This document shows positions 1 through 5,864 of a DNA stretch of 5,864 bases, piece by piece. The stretch is from DATLBY01 sp035526665 (lineage in GTDB: Bacteria; Acidobacteriota; Terriglobia; Bryobacterales; Bryobacteraceae), in contig DATLBY010000326.1 in the NCBI GenBank assembly GCA_035526665.1, forward strand, positions 1 to 5,864. The letters are read 5' to 3'. Position numbers and translations under genes: made by a program. Position 1 is the first letter of the stretch; each line of letters starts with the position of its first letter. The notes under the pieces were generated by a model. It did no database searches, was not told where the DNA came from, and saw only the letters and a list, made by a program, of their open reading frames with translations.

Positions 1-1124
1 CGGCTGTTGGCCGGTGTCGCCAGCACGCCCTCGGCATCATACTGCTTCAGCATCCGCTGCCGCTCCTCCACGGTCGGGCATGCTTCCACCTTCAAACAGG
101 AGCGCAGAATGAAATCGATGGAACGATAGCCGTAGCCGACCGGGACGAACCCGGCGCCGCCGAGGTTTACATATTGGAAGTAGTCGGGACTGGGTTCGGC
201 ATAGACGGTGGCGCCCGCCCCGGCAGGCTTGGACACGTAGGAATACTGCATGCCGCGATATTGGTCGAAGTGTTGCAACAGGCCGCCGCCAGTGGGCGCA
301 GCACAGTAAAGCGTGAGGCCTTGCGTATTAGTGCCCGGAGCTTCGTCGGGAAAACTGAGCGTATTCTGCAGATTCAGGCATGCGCCGTTGTTCCATATAA
401 CACGCGCGTCCGTCCACAGAAACCCTTCGTTTCCATTGGGATACTTGTCGCGAATGCCATACACGCTCACGCCCACCGGCAGCAGCCCCGTGATGAAATG
501 TACGAGATCCACGTAGTGGCAGCCGATGTAGGAGAACGCGTCAGAGTTTTCCACCGTGCACCAGTTCTGAAAGTTCGAGTGCCGGTAATACCATTTCTCC
601 ATCAACGACGCGGTGCCGAGCCGGAACTCCCCGAACATGCCGTCGCGGTATTTTCTACGGGCCATCAGGCTGCGATCGTCCAGCCGCTTGTGGTATTCGA
701 CGCCCACCAGAAGTCCACGTTCGTAAGCTTCGCGTTCAATAACCGCCGATTCGGCGGCCTTCAAGACCAAGGGCTTAACGCAACAGACGTGCTGATTGTG
801 CTGGAGCGCCGTCATCACCACGTCGAAATGTAACTGGTCGGGGACGGCGGCAATCACGATCTGCCGCGGCGGCATTTTGGCGATCACTTCTTTATAGAGC
901 TCGGGTTGCGGTCCGCTGCCTTCCGCCGGAAGAGCCCGGAACGTTTGATCCGGAAAGGCAGTCTTGATTTGCTCGTCATCCGCGAGGCGGCGAACCGTGC
1001 CCGCATGTTGCGCGCACACGGTGATGTCTCCGACCACGCCGAGTCTTTGGAGTTGATATACCGACGGCAGGATCTGATCGTGCGTGATCATTCCGCCGCC
1101 GACAATTAGGATTTCAGGCGTCAT
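1..1124 (-). CDS. Gfo/Idh/MocA family NAD(P)-dependent oxidoreductase, C-terminus cut by the window edge
   Basis: Manual translation of the minus strand from the ATG at 1124-1122 gives an uninterrupted 374-codon frame running off the left edge, so the C-terminal end is missing. The N-terminus (MTPEILIVGGGMIT) starts with a hydrophobic beta strand and a glycine-rich GGG turn at residues 9-11, as in a Rossmann nucleotide-binding fold. IVIAAVPDQLHF (about 89-100) matches the family's second strand and loop. VKPL (116-119) sits where the family usually has EKP; the lysine K117 is kept but the glutamate is valine. EYHKR (143-147) and GCHYVDLVHF (201-210), with H203 and D206 in the usual HxxD position, fit the substrate domain. 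Family members oxidise or reduce hydroxyl/keto groups of sugars, inositols and related compounds with NAD(P). The specific substrate cannot be told. There is no signal peptide, so it is probably cytoplasmic. The start overlaps the upstream aminotransferase stop by 4 bp and has a Shine-Dalgarno-like GAGG. Family assignment is firm; pathway is unknown. Confidence 0.92.
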   Translation of the reverse strand, partial: MTPEILIVGGGMITHDQILPSVYQLQRLGVVGDITVCAQHAGTVRRLADDEQIKTAFPDQTFRALPAEGSGPQPELYKEVIAKMPPRQIVIAAVPDQLHFDVVMTALQHNQHVCCVKPLVLKAAESAVIEREAYERGLLVGVEYHKRLDDRSLMARRKYRDGMFGEFRLGTASLMEKWYYRHSNFQNWCTVENSDAFSYIGCHYVDLVHFITGLLPVGVSVYGIRDKYPNGNEGFLWTDARVIWNNGACLNLQNTLSFPDEAPGTNTQGLTLYCAAPTGGGLLQHFDQYRGMQYSYVSKPAGAGATVYAEPSPDYFQYVNLGGAGFVPVGYGYRSIDFILRSCLKVEACPTVEERQRMLKQYDAEGVLATPANS

Positions 1125-2485
1125 TGAATGGCCTCGGTGAAGGCCTGTTCAAACGCTGTCAGACTTTCTTCCAGCGCCTCCTGGTGGATGACCAGAGGTG
1201 GAGAGATTTTCACCGTGCCGCCGCCATATCCGACCGGACTGAACATGAGGACGCCTTTAGCCAGGGATTTTTCCACGACGCGCCACGCCAGATCGCCATC
1301 GGGCTCTTTAGTCCCGGGGCGGACGCACGCGATGCCGGCCACCAGTCCCTTCCCGTCCACGTGACCGATCTGGGGGTGTTTTTTCTGCATTTGCCGCAGT
1401 CTGCTGTGCAGTATTTCGCCCATCTTGTGCGCGTTATCCGCCAGCTTCTCATTCAGCACCAGATCAATCGAGGCAAGGGCCGCCGCGCAACAAATGGGAT
1501 TCCCGGTATGGGTCGATGTCATGCTTCCTGCTGGATGCAGATCCATGACATCGGGCCTGCCGATCACGGCTGCGATCGGGAGCGAACTGGAGATGCCTTT
1601 GCCGAAGGTAGCCAGATCCGGTGTAATGCCGTAGTGCTCGAATCCCCACAGCTTGCCGGTCCGCCCGAATCCGGCCTGCACCTCGTCGCATACCAGTAGA
1701 ATCTTGTGATCGGTGCACCAGTCGCGCAGTTTCCGCATGTACTCAGCGGGAGCGAAGGCCGCGCTGCCACCCTGGTAGGTTTCTAGAATCACTCCGGCGA
1801 CGTTGTCTGAGCCTACGCCGCGTTCCGTGAGAGAGCGGAGAAAGAATTCGAATGAATTATCGTCAGTCCGGTAACCGTCTGGAAACGGCACCTGAATAAA
1901 GCCATTGTCGAGATTGACGATCCATTCTTTCAGCGCCGGAATGCCGCCGGCCTGCTGCGACCCCATGGTCCGGCCGTGAAATGCCTTATCGAAGGAGACA
2001 ATGACGTGCTTGGCGCGGCCGCCCACATTGACTCCATGGGTGCGGCACAACTTGATGGCGCACTCCACCGTTTCCGATCCGGTCGTCAACAGAAACACCT
2101 TCTTCAAGGGCTCCGGCATCAAGCTTGCGAGTTTCTCTACCAGTTGGCCGCGGATGTTGCTCGGGAAGCAGTAGTTGGTGAGGAGCTTGGAAGAGGCCTG
2201 CCGCACAATAGCGTCCACAATCTCCTGCCGGCCGTGCCCCGCGTTGGTGATCAAAACGCCGGACGACCAGTCGATCCAGCAATTTCCATACGCATCGTAC
2301 ACCTGAAAGCCCTCGGCATGATCCCAGACGATGGGCGGCTGTCCGCGCATTGCCAGGGGCTCGAGTCGATTCAGCCGTTCGAGGGTCGCAATGGATCCAG
2401 GGGCCGGCAATTCAGTAACGATGCGGCGCCATTTCGTTTCGATGGGAGGTACCGCGGTAGGAGTCAGAGAATATTCGCGAGACAT
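1121..2485 (-). CDS. Class III PLP-dependent aminotransferase
   Basis: The 454-residue protein has the full class III (ornithine/GABA/acetylornithine type) aminotransferase layout. The cofactor phosphate loop TTGSETVE is at 134-141, FHGRT at 169-173, the pyridine-nitrogen aspartate in DEVQAGFGRTG at D267, the Schiff-base lysine K296 in FGKG, and a STHTGNP segment (324-330) for the phosphate contact from the partner subunit. The family moves an amino group, usually from an omega-amine or amino acid, to a keto acid or aldehyde acceptor in the cytoplasm, normally as a dimer or tetramer. Two sites differ from GABA/ornithine enzymes. The EPVQGEGG block reads ETYQGGSA (235-242), keeping only its first glutamate, and the substrate-carboxylate arginine before the PPL motif appears to be lysine (K426 in VKISPPL). 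Substrate is therefore open, and names such as GabT or ArgD are not justified. About 40 N-terminal residues precede the family core. The gene follows lepA after 46 bp and overlaps the oxidoreductase by 4 bp (ATGA). No good Shine-Dalgarno precedes its ATG, but no better in-frame start is evident. Confidence 0.94.
   Translation of the reverse strand: MSREYSLTPTAVPPIETKWRRIVTELPAPGSIATLERLNRLEPLAMRGQPPIVWDHAEGFQVYDAYGNCWIDWSSGVLITNAGHGRQEIVDAIVRQASSKLLTNYCFPSNIRGQLVEKLASLMPEPLKKVFLLTTGSETVECAIKLCRTHGVNVGGRAKHVIVSFDKAFHGRTMGSQQAGGIPALKEWIVNLDNGFIQVPFPDGYRTDDNSFEFFLRSLTERGVGSDNVAGVILETYQGGSAAFAPAEYMRKLRDWCTDHKILLVCDEVQAGFGRTGKLWGFEHYGITPDLATFGKGISSSLPIAAVIGRPDVMDLHPAGSMTSTHTGNPICCAAALASIDLVLNEKLADNAHKMGEILHSRLRQMQKKHPQIGHVDGKGLVAGIACVRPGTKEPDGDLAWRVVEKSLAKGVLMFSPVGYGGGTVKISPPLVIHQEALEESLTAFEQAFTEAIQ
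1132..1135 (-). promoter_or_regulatory. Ribosome binding site for the oxidoreductase gene
   Basis: On the minus strand GAGG lies 7 nt before the ATG at 1124, inside the last codons of the aminotransferase gene. It supports this ATG as the oxidoreductase start and fits translational coupling through the ATGA overlap. Confidence 0.5.
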
Positions 2486-2494
2486 AAACCGACT

Positions 2495-2500
2495 ATTCTA
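2495..2500 (-). promoter_or_regulatory. Weak candidate -10 element in the lepA-aminotransferase gap
   Basis: The 46-bp gap 2486-2531 contains TAGAAT on the minus strand, which matches the sigma-70 -10 consensus at five of six positions. No convincing -35 lies 16-18 bp upstream (the hexamer there reads about CGAACT). Transcription from it would start only about 3-4 nt before the aminotransferase ATG, giving a nearly leaderless message. No hairpin followed by a T-run is seen in the gap, so read-through from lepA is the simpler explanation for expression. Confidence 0.2.
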
Positions 2501-2531
2501 TCCGGCTCGCGGACCTTAGTTCGTTTTCGCC

Positions 2532-4340
2532 CTAATCTTCGTCGGGAGTGACCTTGAGGACGGCCAAAAAAGCCTCCTGTGGAATGTCCACGCGGCCGAC
2601 GCGCTTCATACGGCGTTTGCCTTCTTTTTGCTTCTCCAGCAGTTTGCGCTTACGGGAGATGTCACCGCCGTAGCATTTGGCCAGCACATTCTTGCGCATG
2701 CCGGGGATCGTCTCGCGCGCGACGATTTTCGTGCCGATTGCGGCCTGTAGTGCGACTTCAAACATCTGGCGCGGAATGAGTTTTCGCAAACGCTCAATCA
2801 GACCCCGGCCGCGCTCGTAGGCAAAATCCTTGTGCACGATGATTGACAGCGCGTCCACCGGCTCGCCCGCCACCAGCACATCCAGTTTCACCATGGGAGA
2901 AATGCGGTGTCCCGCCAGATGATAGTCGAGCGAAGCATATCCGCGGGATGCCGATTTCAAACGATCGTAAAAGTCGAGAACGATCTCGTTCAACGGGAGC
3001 TCATACAGAATCAGTACACGGCCGCCGCCCAGATACTCGAATTTTTTCTGGTTCCCGCGCTTCTCTTCCAACAACTTAAGAATTTCCCCGATGTACTCCT
3101 CGCGGGTAATCACCGTGGCATCGATAATCGGTTCCTCAATGTGCCTGATCGAGGACGGATCCGGAAATTTCGACGGATTGTCCACTTCGAGCACTTCGCC
3201 GCCCTGGGTTGTGATGCGATAGCGAACGCCGGGAGCGGTCGTGATCAGGTCGATTTTGAACTCGCGCTCCAATCTCTCCTGAATGATTTCCAGGTGCAGC
3301 AGTCCCAAAAAGCCGCAGCGGAATCCAAATCCCAGCGCGACGGAGTTTTCGGGCTCGAAATTGAAAGCGCTATCGTTCAGCCGGAGCTTCTCGAGCGCAT
3401 CGCGCAGCAAGCCGTGCTCGTGGGATTCCACTGGATAGAGCCCGGCGAATACCATGGGTTTGATCTCTTGAAAGCCGGGAAGCGGCTCGGCCGCGGGACG
3501 CAAATGGTCTGTAATCGTATCGCCGATCTTGGCGTCGGATACCGTCTTGATGTTCGCGAACAAAAAGCCCGCCTCACCGGCCGCCAGCTCATCGCACGCA
3601 ATCGGCTTGGGCGACTGATACCCCAGTCCGTCCACCTCGTGTACGCTGCCGTTCTGCCACAAGCGGATCTTCTGGCCGACTTTCATGCGGCCCTCCACGA
3701 TGCGGACCAGAATGATCACGCCGCGGTAGGGATCGAACCAGGAATCGAAGATCAGGGCTCGCAGAGGAGCTTCCGGATCGCCCGCGGGCGCGGGAACACG
3801 CCGGACGACGGCTTCCAGCGTTTCGATTATTCCGATGCCCTGTTTCGCGCTGACCAGCACCGCATCCTGCGCATCCAGGCCAATTACTGACTCAATCTGC
3901 TCACGAATACGTTCCGGCTCCGCGGAGGGCAGATCGATTTTATTGATGACCGGGATGATTTCCAGATTATGATTGAGCGCAAGGTACGTATTTGCAAGCG
4001 TTTGCGCCTCCACGCCCTGCGACGCATCCACCACCAGCAGTGCTCCTTCACAAGCCTGCAGGCTGCGGGAGACCTCGTAGGTGAAATCCACGTGGCCGGG
4101 CGTGTCAATCAGATTCAACTGGTACGTCTGGCCGTTTTTGGCGGTGTAGTTTAAGCGAACTGCATGCGCTTTGATGGTAATTCCGCGCTCGCGCTCCAGA
4201 TCCATGGAATCGAGCACCTGCGCCATCATTTCCCGCTGGCTCAGCGCCCCTGTGACCTCCAACAGTCGATCGGCGAGCGTCGATTTGCCATGGTCGATAT
4301 GGGCGATGATAGAGAAATTGCGTATGAAAGCAGGGTCCAT
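2532..4340 (-). CDS. lepA: Elongation factor 4 (LepA/EF4), ribosome-associated translational GTPase
   Basis: LepA is a GTPase that binds the ribosome; it has been linked to back-translocation, recovery of stalled ribosomes and 30S biogenesis. The 602-residue length fits the family's usual size of about 600. All GTPase motifs are present: G1 AHIDHGKST (13-21), switch I GITI (53-56), G3 DTPGH (79-83), G4 NKID (133-136) and G5 SAK (164-166). An EF-Tu-like beta-barrel domain follows (about 190-280), then EF-G-like domains III and V (about 290-370 and 400-485). The LepA-specific C-terminal domain is seen in the basic segment beginning YGGDISRKRKLLEKQKEGK (557-575). The order lacks EF-G domain IV, which separates LepA from EF-G and from TypA. 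MDPAFIRNFSIIAHIDHGKS is a typical LepA start, so the ATG at 4340 is well supported although no Shine-Dalgarno is visible upstream. It is divergent from the crotonase gene and leads the minus-strand group. The usual partner lepB (signal peptidase) is not downstream. Confidence 0.98.
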   Translation of the reverse strand: MDPAFIRNFSIIAHIDHGKSTLADRLLEVTGALSQREMMAQVLDSMDLERERGITIKAHAVRLNYTAKNGQTYQLNLIDTPGHVDFTYEVSRSLQACEGALLVVDASQGVEAQTLANTYLALNHNLEIIPVINKIDLPSAEPERIREQIESVIGLDAQDAVLVSAKQGIGIIETLEAVVRRVPAPAGDPEAPLRALIFDSWFDPYRGVIILVRIVEGRMKVGQKIRLWQNGSVHEVDGLGYQSPKPIACDELAAGEAGFLFANIKTVSDAKIGDTITDHLRPAAEPLPGFQEIKPMVFAGLYPVESHEHGLLRDALEKLRLNDSAFNFEPENSVALGFGFRCGFLGLLHLEIIQERLEREFKIDLITTAPGVRYRITTQGGEVLEVDNPSKFPDPSSIRHIEEPIIDATVITREEYIGEILKLLEEKRGNQKKFEYLGGGRVLILYELPLNEIVLDFYDRLKSASRGYASLDYHLAGHRISPMVKLDVLVAGEPVDALSIIVHKDFAYERGRGLIERLRKLIPRQMFEVALQAAIGTKIVARETIPGMRKNVLAKCYGGDISRKRKLLEKQKEGKRRMKRVGRVDIPQEAFLAVLKVTPDED

Positions 4341-4375
4341 GCGGTATGATGAGGCTGAAAAGCCGATTATCCCAT
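4341..4375. promoter_or_regulatory. Divergent control region between lepA and the crotonase gene
   Basis: Only 35 bp separate the two start codons, so any -35 elements must lie within the coding sequences. Possible -10 hexamers are GATAAT on the minus strand (4371-4366, for lepA) and TATGAT on the plus strand (4345-4350, for the crotonase). Neither has a good -35 at standard spacing. The regulatory role follows mainly from gene layout; the individual elements are weak calls. Confidence 0.4.
4353..4364. repeat. Short perfect inverted repeat GGCT-GAAA-AGCC
   Basis: Two 4-base arms flank GAAA, so plus-strand RNA could form a 4-bp stem closed by a GNRA-type tetraloop, just before the crotonase start at 4376. 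It is central in the divergent gap, so it could also be a small operator palindrome. At this length it could arise by chance. Confidence 0.35.
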
Positions 4376-5161
4376 ATGTCTTACTCCCACATCGTGTTTC
4401 AGGCCTTCGAGGACGGCATTGCGACCATCACAATGAACCGTCCCGAGAAGCTGAACGCGCTGAATGGCGAGACGGTCCGGGAGTTGGAGGATGCCCTAAA
4501 ACAGATCGAAAATGATCCAGCGGTTAGGGGGCTGCTTCTGACCGGGGCGGGGGAAAAGGCGTTTGTGGCGGGGGCCGATATCCGGGAGCTTGCTGACACC
4601 GATACGGTTCAGGCGCAGACACTCGCGCTGCGAGGCCAGCGGATTTTCCGGCGTCTGGAGCTGATGACCAAGCCCTCCATCGCCGCCATTAATGGGTTCG
4701 CGCTGGGTGGCGGGCTGGAGCTTGCAATGGCATGCACGCTCCGCGTGGCAGCAGAAGGCGCCAAATTAGGACAGCCGGAAGTAAAGCTCGGAATCATTGC
4801 CGGCTACGGCGGTAGCCAGCGCTTGCCGCTGCTGGTAGGACGCGGCCGCGCACTGGAGCTGCTGCTGACAGGCGAGCCGATCGATGCCGCGGAGGCCTAC
4901 CGGATTGGACTGGTGAATCATGTTGTGCCGCAAGCGAGTCTGATGGAGTTTTCACGCAGCCTGCTGCGACGCATCCTGGCCAATGGGCCAGTGGCCGTGG
5001 GGTTAACAATGCAGGCGGTCGATGCCGGCATCAGCTGCGGTCTGGAGGAAGGATTACGTTTCGAGGCCATGGCCTTCGGTGTTGCCGCCGGCACCGAGGA
5101 CCGGCGTGAAGGCACGCGCGCTTTCCTGGAGAAGCGCACGGCCGTGTTTACGGGAAAATAA
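4376..5161 (+). CDS. Enoyl-CoA hydratase/isomerase (crotonase) family protein
   Basis: The protein is 261 residues from the chosen start, typical for a single-domain crotonase. It begins MSYSHIVFQAFEDGIATITM, then NRPEKLNALN, the classic family N-terminus. AFVAGADIREL (about 62-72) forms the first part of the CoA/oxyanion pocket. GFALGGGLELAMAC (about 107-120) carries the second oxyanion glycine and a glutamate at E115. GQPEVKLGIIAGYGGSQRLP (132-151) carries E135. E115 and E135 are 20 residues apart, matching the two catalytic glutamates of rat mitochondrial enoyl-CoA hydratase (E144 and E164). True hydratase activity on 2-enoyl-CoA, as in beta-oxidation or butanoate metabolism, is therefore likely. 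Chain-length preference cannot be told. An in-frame ATG at 4346 would add ten residues (MMRLKSRLSH) and has a weak AGGG 10 nt upstream. I prefer 4376 because family similarity begins there, although it lacks a clear Shine-Dalgarno. The stop TAA overlaps the ribH ATG by one base. Confidence 0.93.
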   Translation: MSYSHIVFQAFEDGIATITMNRPEKLNALNGETVRELEDALKQIENDPAVRGLLLTGAGEKAFVAGADIRELADTDTVQAQTLALRGQRIFRRLELMTKPSIAAINGFALGGGLELAMACTLRVAAEGAKLGQPEVKLGIIAGYGGSQRLPLLVGRGRALELLLTGEPIDAAEAYRIGLVNHVVPQASLMEFSRSLLRRILANGPVAVGLTMQAVDAGISCGLEEGLRFEAMAFGVAAGTEDRREGTRAFLEKRTAVFTGK

Positions 5162-5652
5162 TGGCGCACAGGATAACAGAGGGAAATTTAGACGCGACGG
5201 GCCTGCGAGCCGCGATCATCGTTTCACGCTTCAACAGCTTTATCACCGAGCGTCTTCTGGACGGCGCGCTGGATGCGCTCGCGCGCAACGGCGCGGACGT
5301 GCAACAGCTGGAGATTATCCGGGTCCCCGGAGCGTGGGAGATGCCGCTGATTGCCGCTGAACTCGCCCGCAGGAAACAACATGATGCGGTGATCTGTCTC
5401 GGCGCCGTCATTCGGGGAGATACGCCGCATTTCGATTATGTAGCGGGCAATGCGGCGAGTGGTCTGGCGAACGTGGCCGCGGAAACCGGCGTGCCGATTG
5501 CGTTTGGAGTGCTGACTACCAACACGCTAGAGCAGGCAATCGACCGCGCCGGGGCCAAGAGCGGCAACAAAGGCTTTGATGCCGCCATGACGGCTATCGA
5601 AATGGCCAACCTGCTTCGCACGTTGCGGCAAACACCGGACGGCAAACGATAG
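5161..5652 (+). CDS. ribH: 6,7-dimethyl-8-ribityllumazine synthase
   Basis: RibH condenses 5-amino-6-ribitylaminouracil with 3,4-dihydroxy-2-butanone 4-phosphate to give the lumazine precursor of riboflavin, usually in a pentamer or 60-mer shell in the cytoplasm. The 163-residue protein has the expected motifs: VSRFN (21-25) with the ring-stacking phenylalanine F24, PGAWEMP (56-62) for the ribityl pocket, GAVIRGDTPHFDYV (81-94) with the catalytic-type histidine H90, FGVLTTNTLEQA (115-126), and RAGAKSGNKG (129-138) with the phosphate-binding arginine R129. The family usually has PGAFEIP or PGSFEIP in the second motif, so W59 is a mild, tolerated variant. Length is slightly above the roughly 155 residues of short homologues. 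The ATG at 5161 shares its A with the crotonase stop (TAATG), and a weak GGGA lies 5 nt upstream, which suggests coupled translation. No FMN riboswitch fits in this junction, and the other rib genes are not in the window. The ribH-nusB adjacency is common in bacteria. Confidence 0.97.
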   Translation: MAHRITEGNLDATGLRAAIIVSRFNSFITERLLDGALDALARNGADVQQLEIIRVPGAWEMPLIAAELARRKQHDAVICLGAVIRGDTPHFDYVAGNAASGLANVAAETGVPIAFGVLTTNTLEQAIDRAGAKSGNKGFDAAMTAIEMANLLRTLRQTPDGKR

Positions 5653-5654
5653 TT

Positions 5655-5864
5655 ATGGCGTCACGCCGGCGTTCCCGCCATCGGGCGATTCAGATTCTTT
5701 ATCAATGTGATATCCGGAAGCTCGGCGTGGATGAGGCTCTCGCCGGCTTTTACGAGTCTTTGTATTCGGAAGAGAACGAGAAGAAGCCGCCGCGCGACGG
5801 CTTCATGGAAGAGCTGGTCCGCGGCACCGTGGAAAAAACTCCGGATATCGACACTCGTCTGAGC
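5655..5864 (+). CDS. nusB: Transcription antitermination protein NusB, C-terminus cut by the window edge
   Basis: NusB binds boxA RNA with NusE (ribosomal protein S10) and helps RNA polymerase read through rRNA operons. Manual translation from the ATG at 5655 gives 70 codons with no stop before the right edge, about half of a usual NusB of around 140 residues. The N-terminus MASRRRSRHRAIQILYQCDI shows the arginine-rich boxA-binding start followed by the AxQxLYQ helix typical of the family. FMEELVRGTVEKTPDIDTRL (50-69) matches the conserved segment that in homologues reads roughly F...LV.GV..N...ID..L. The stretch at about 35-48 (SLYSEENEKKPPRD) is charged and likely an exposed loop. The start is 2 bp after the ribH stop, so it is almost certainly co-transcribed with ribH. 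No strong Shine-Dalgarno is visible, so expression may depend on ribosomes finishing ribH. Confidence 0.92.
   Translation, partial: MASRRRSRHRAIQILYQCDIRKLGVDEALAGFYESLYSEENEKKPPRDGFMEELVRGTVEKTPDIDTRLS

Noticed and set aside
174..833. 219-codon open frame on the plus strand
   Set aside because: It is antisense to the oxidoreductase, which runs through the whole 1-1124 region on the minus strand with clear family motifs.
2486..2531. Terminator between lepA and the aminotransferase
   Set aside because: No stable hairpin followed by a T-run is visible on the minus strand in this gap.
1124..2551. Two 191-codon plus-strand frames (1124-1699 and 1976-2551) opposite the aminotransferase
   Set aside because: Both are antisense to a complete class III aminotransferase, lack recognisable motifs and are low-complexity shadow translations.
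2907..3890. 327-codon open frame on the plus strand
   Set aside because: It lies entirely antisense to lepA, whose protein is unmistakable. Its translation shows no recognisable domain and looks like a GC-biased shadow frame.
5140..5163. FMN riboswitch upstream of ribH
   Set aside because: The crotonase stop and ribH start overlap by one base, so there is no leader to hold one, and no RFN-like sequence is recognisable.
1..5864. CRISPR array, insertion sequence, tRNA or phage/defence genes
   Set aside because: No direct repeat series, transposase-like frame, tRNA cloverleaf or defence-type domain was seen; nearly every base is in a recognised metabolic or housekeeping gene.

Overview
This window looks like ordinary bacterial chromosome. 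It is gene-dense, moderately GC-rich by eye, and has no sign of mobile elements, CRISPR arrays or RNA genes. The gene content does not fix the taxon. The mix of a Gfo/Idh/MocA oxidoreductase, a class III aminotransferase, lepA, a crotonase, ribH and nusB would fit an Acidobacteriota-type soil bacterium, but that is only an impression.

The window holds two divergent gene groups separated by about 35 bp. The left group is on the minus strand and reads lepA (translation elongation factor 4), then a class III PLP-dependent aminotransferase, then a Gfo/Idh/MocA-family NAD(P)-dependent oxidoreductase that runs off the left edge. The aminotransferase follows lepA after 46 bp. Its stop overlaps the oxidoreductase start as ATGA, so those two proteins are probably made together. 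The right group is on the plus strand and reads an enoyl-CoA hydratase/isomerase (crotonase) family protein, then ribH (lumazine synthase), then nusB (transcription antitermination factor), which runs off the right edge. The crotonase stop and ribH start share one base (TAATG), and ribH and nusB are 2 bp apart, so this is a tightly packed operon.

Functionally the region mixes housekeeping genes (lepA, ribH, nusB) with metabolic genes whose substrates cannot be read from sequence. RibH makes the lumazine precursor of riboflavin. NusB acts in rRNA antitermination. LepA acts on the ribosome. The aminotransferase and oxidoreductase may act in sequence on one small molecule, for example oxidation of a hydroxyl to a ketone followed by transamination, but this is inferred only from coupling and family chemistry.

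Non-coding DNA is almost absent. The only gaps are 2486-2531, 4341-4375 and 5653-5654, and no stretch over 300 bases lacks a gene. I found no strong evidence for a novel system. The most notable points are the coupled aminotransferase/oxidoreductase pair with altered family motifs, and the very short divergent control region with a small GAAA-loop inverted repeat and no clear ribosome binding site for lepA.
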